From Actinacidiphila sp965342175 (GTDB lineage Bacteria; Actinomycetota; Actinomycetes; Streptomycetales; Streptomycetaceae), in NCBI RefSeq assembly GCF_965342175.1, contig NZ_CBDRBL010000008.1:1-64000 (forward strand): a DNA stretch of 64,000 nucleotides, read 5' to 3'. Of the stretch, positions 63,195 to 64,000 are shown in pieces. Within the stretch, counting starts at the first letter, position 1. Every line of letters starts with the position of its first letter. The notes under the pieces were generated by a model. The model made no database searches and was not told the DNA's origin. It saw only the letters and a list, made by a program, of their open reading frames with translations. The position numbers and the translations under genes are program-made.

Positions 63195-63600
63195 CGCGCC
63201 GTCAGGGCTCTGCGCCCGGTGGGCGACTTGCGCAGTGCCCGTCGTTTCGGGCTCGGCAGCGGACGGGTGGTCCATCGAGGTCCTCAACGCCGGCACCACC
63301 GTGCCCCCGCCGCGGCATGGCCTGGCGCGGACGCGCCGACGCTCGTGGAATCCGCGGTGACCGAGCGGGCACTGGCGTGGGAATGGCATACGCGACGGCG
63401 GGGCGTCGTCTTCGTGCGGCGCGACGGTGGAGGGTCCGTGGCTGCTGCACATCAGAGCCTCGAAGCCGTCGAGAACGGATGGCCGATAGCTCCCGCCCGG
63501 GCGTCCTGACCCGCGCTGCCGGGCGGTGAGAGCAGCCCCGTCCTCCCGGCGGGGACCGAAGCGCGGGAGCGGAAGCAGGGCGGTGACGGCGCGTACGTCG
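63195..63600. other. Degenerate region without a clear gene
   Basis: Plus-strand pieces read DGWSIEVLNAGTTVPPPRHG in one frame and RRRGVVFVRRDGGGSVAAAH with QSLEAVENGWPIAPARAS in another, separated by stops. They look like scraps of one eroded protein, which I do not recognise. No start codon or ribosome site is convincing. Confidence 0.4.
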
Positions 63601-63639
63601 GCGCCGAGCGCCGCGGGGAACGCGGCCTCCAGGGGCGGC

Positions 63640-63860
63640 CGCTTGAGGCTGTTGATCAGGCTGGCGAGCGCGACCTTCGGCGGGTAGTGCACGAGCAGGT
63701 GGACGTGGTCAGCCTCGCCGTTGAACTCCTTCAGTTCCGCTCCGAAGTCCTCGCAGACCTTGCGCATGACCTCTTCGCAGCTCGTCAGCATCTCGTCGTC
63801 GAGGACGCCGCGCCGGTACTTGGTGACAAAGACCAAGTGCGTAAACGACCGTTCGACCCC
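63640..63860 (-). pseudogene. IS200/IS605 TnpA transposase relic
   Basis: The minus strand reads THLVFVTKYRRGVLDDEML, then CEDFGAELKEFNGEADHVHL and LVHYPPKVALASLINSLK. This is the core of TnpA (Y1 transposase); HVH is the metal-binding HUH motif. Upstream codons (PIFAGVERSF) are unrelated to the normal start, and after LINSLK the frame leaves the family before the catalytic tyrosine, so both ends are missing. No flanking hairpin ends or TnpB are seen. Confidence 0.75.
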
Positions 63861-64000
63861 TGCGAATATCGGGAACCGGCGGGTAACCGAGCGGGGCGGG
63901 CGGGCGGCCCGGCTGCCGCTTTCCTCCGGAACCGGCCGCCGTACCGTCCGCCCCTCGGGACGGGCGCGCGGCCGGGCCTGCCCGGCTGACCGGCGACTAC
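63861..64000. other. Right end of the window, no gene seen
   Basis: 140 bp of very GC-rich sequence. No supported feature. Confidence 0.4.

Overview
The window is very GC-rich DNA with frequent GTG starts, 4-nt GTGA/ATGA start-stop overlaps, leaderless promoters (TAnnnT a few bases before the start codon) and typical actinobacterial families. Together these point to a Streptomyces chromosome. The order glnE - maltose genes - glnII, plus a GlnA2-type synthetase, nadE and panB, recalls the SCO22xx region of S. coelicolor from memory; no alignment was run.

Layout. 1-4.9 kb: end-joining proteins (LigD-type polymerase, ATP-dependent ligase), a PHP protein and a Drr-type ABC exporter with an array of 11-bp repeats just upstream. 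4.9-10.4 kb: a graveyard of pSAM2-type integrative elements, with replication-initiator fragments, an excisionase stub, a 5'-truncated tyrosine integrase, two att-like direct repeats, three toxin-antitoxin pairs (one toxin frameshifted) and a polymorphic-toxin stub. 10.4-20 kb: patatin/TetR, an ECF sigma and anti-sigma pair, panB, a DHA2 exporter with TetR, a membrane-anchored EEP enzyme and a second MFS exporter. 20-32 kb: a tandem SnoaL-like protein, nadE, a GlnA2-type synthetase, a large secreted beta-helix/CdtB-like nuclease/lectin protein beside a secreted propeller lectin, and an ECF41 sigma next to its carboxymuconolactone-decarboxylase partner. 32-43 kb: SPFH/NfeD, glpK with an IclR regulator, small regulators, a three-gene export/secretion group and a secreted peptidoglycan-recognition amidase. 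43-64 kb: glnE, PAP2, a mirror-image maltose locus (malR-aglA facing malEFG-aglA-malR), a secreted hydrolase, a pullulanase relic, glnII, an isomerase/oxidoreductase pair and an IS200/IS605 relic.

How the genes work together. GlnE adenylylates glutamine synthetase, GlnII is the second synthetase, and the GlnA2-type protein probably handles polyamines, so nitrogen control is spread across the window. The maltose genes form an importer plus cytoplasmic alpha-glucosidases under two LacI regulators. The ECF41 sigma very likely drives the decarboxylase gene through an exact consensus promoter. The standout finding is the secreted CdtB-like fusion, which keeps the catalytic signature residues of the genotoxin nuclease.
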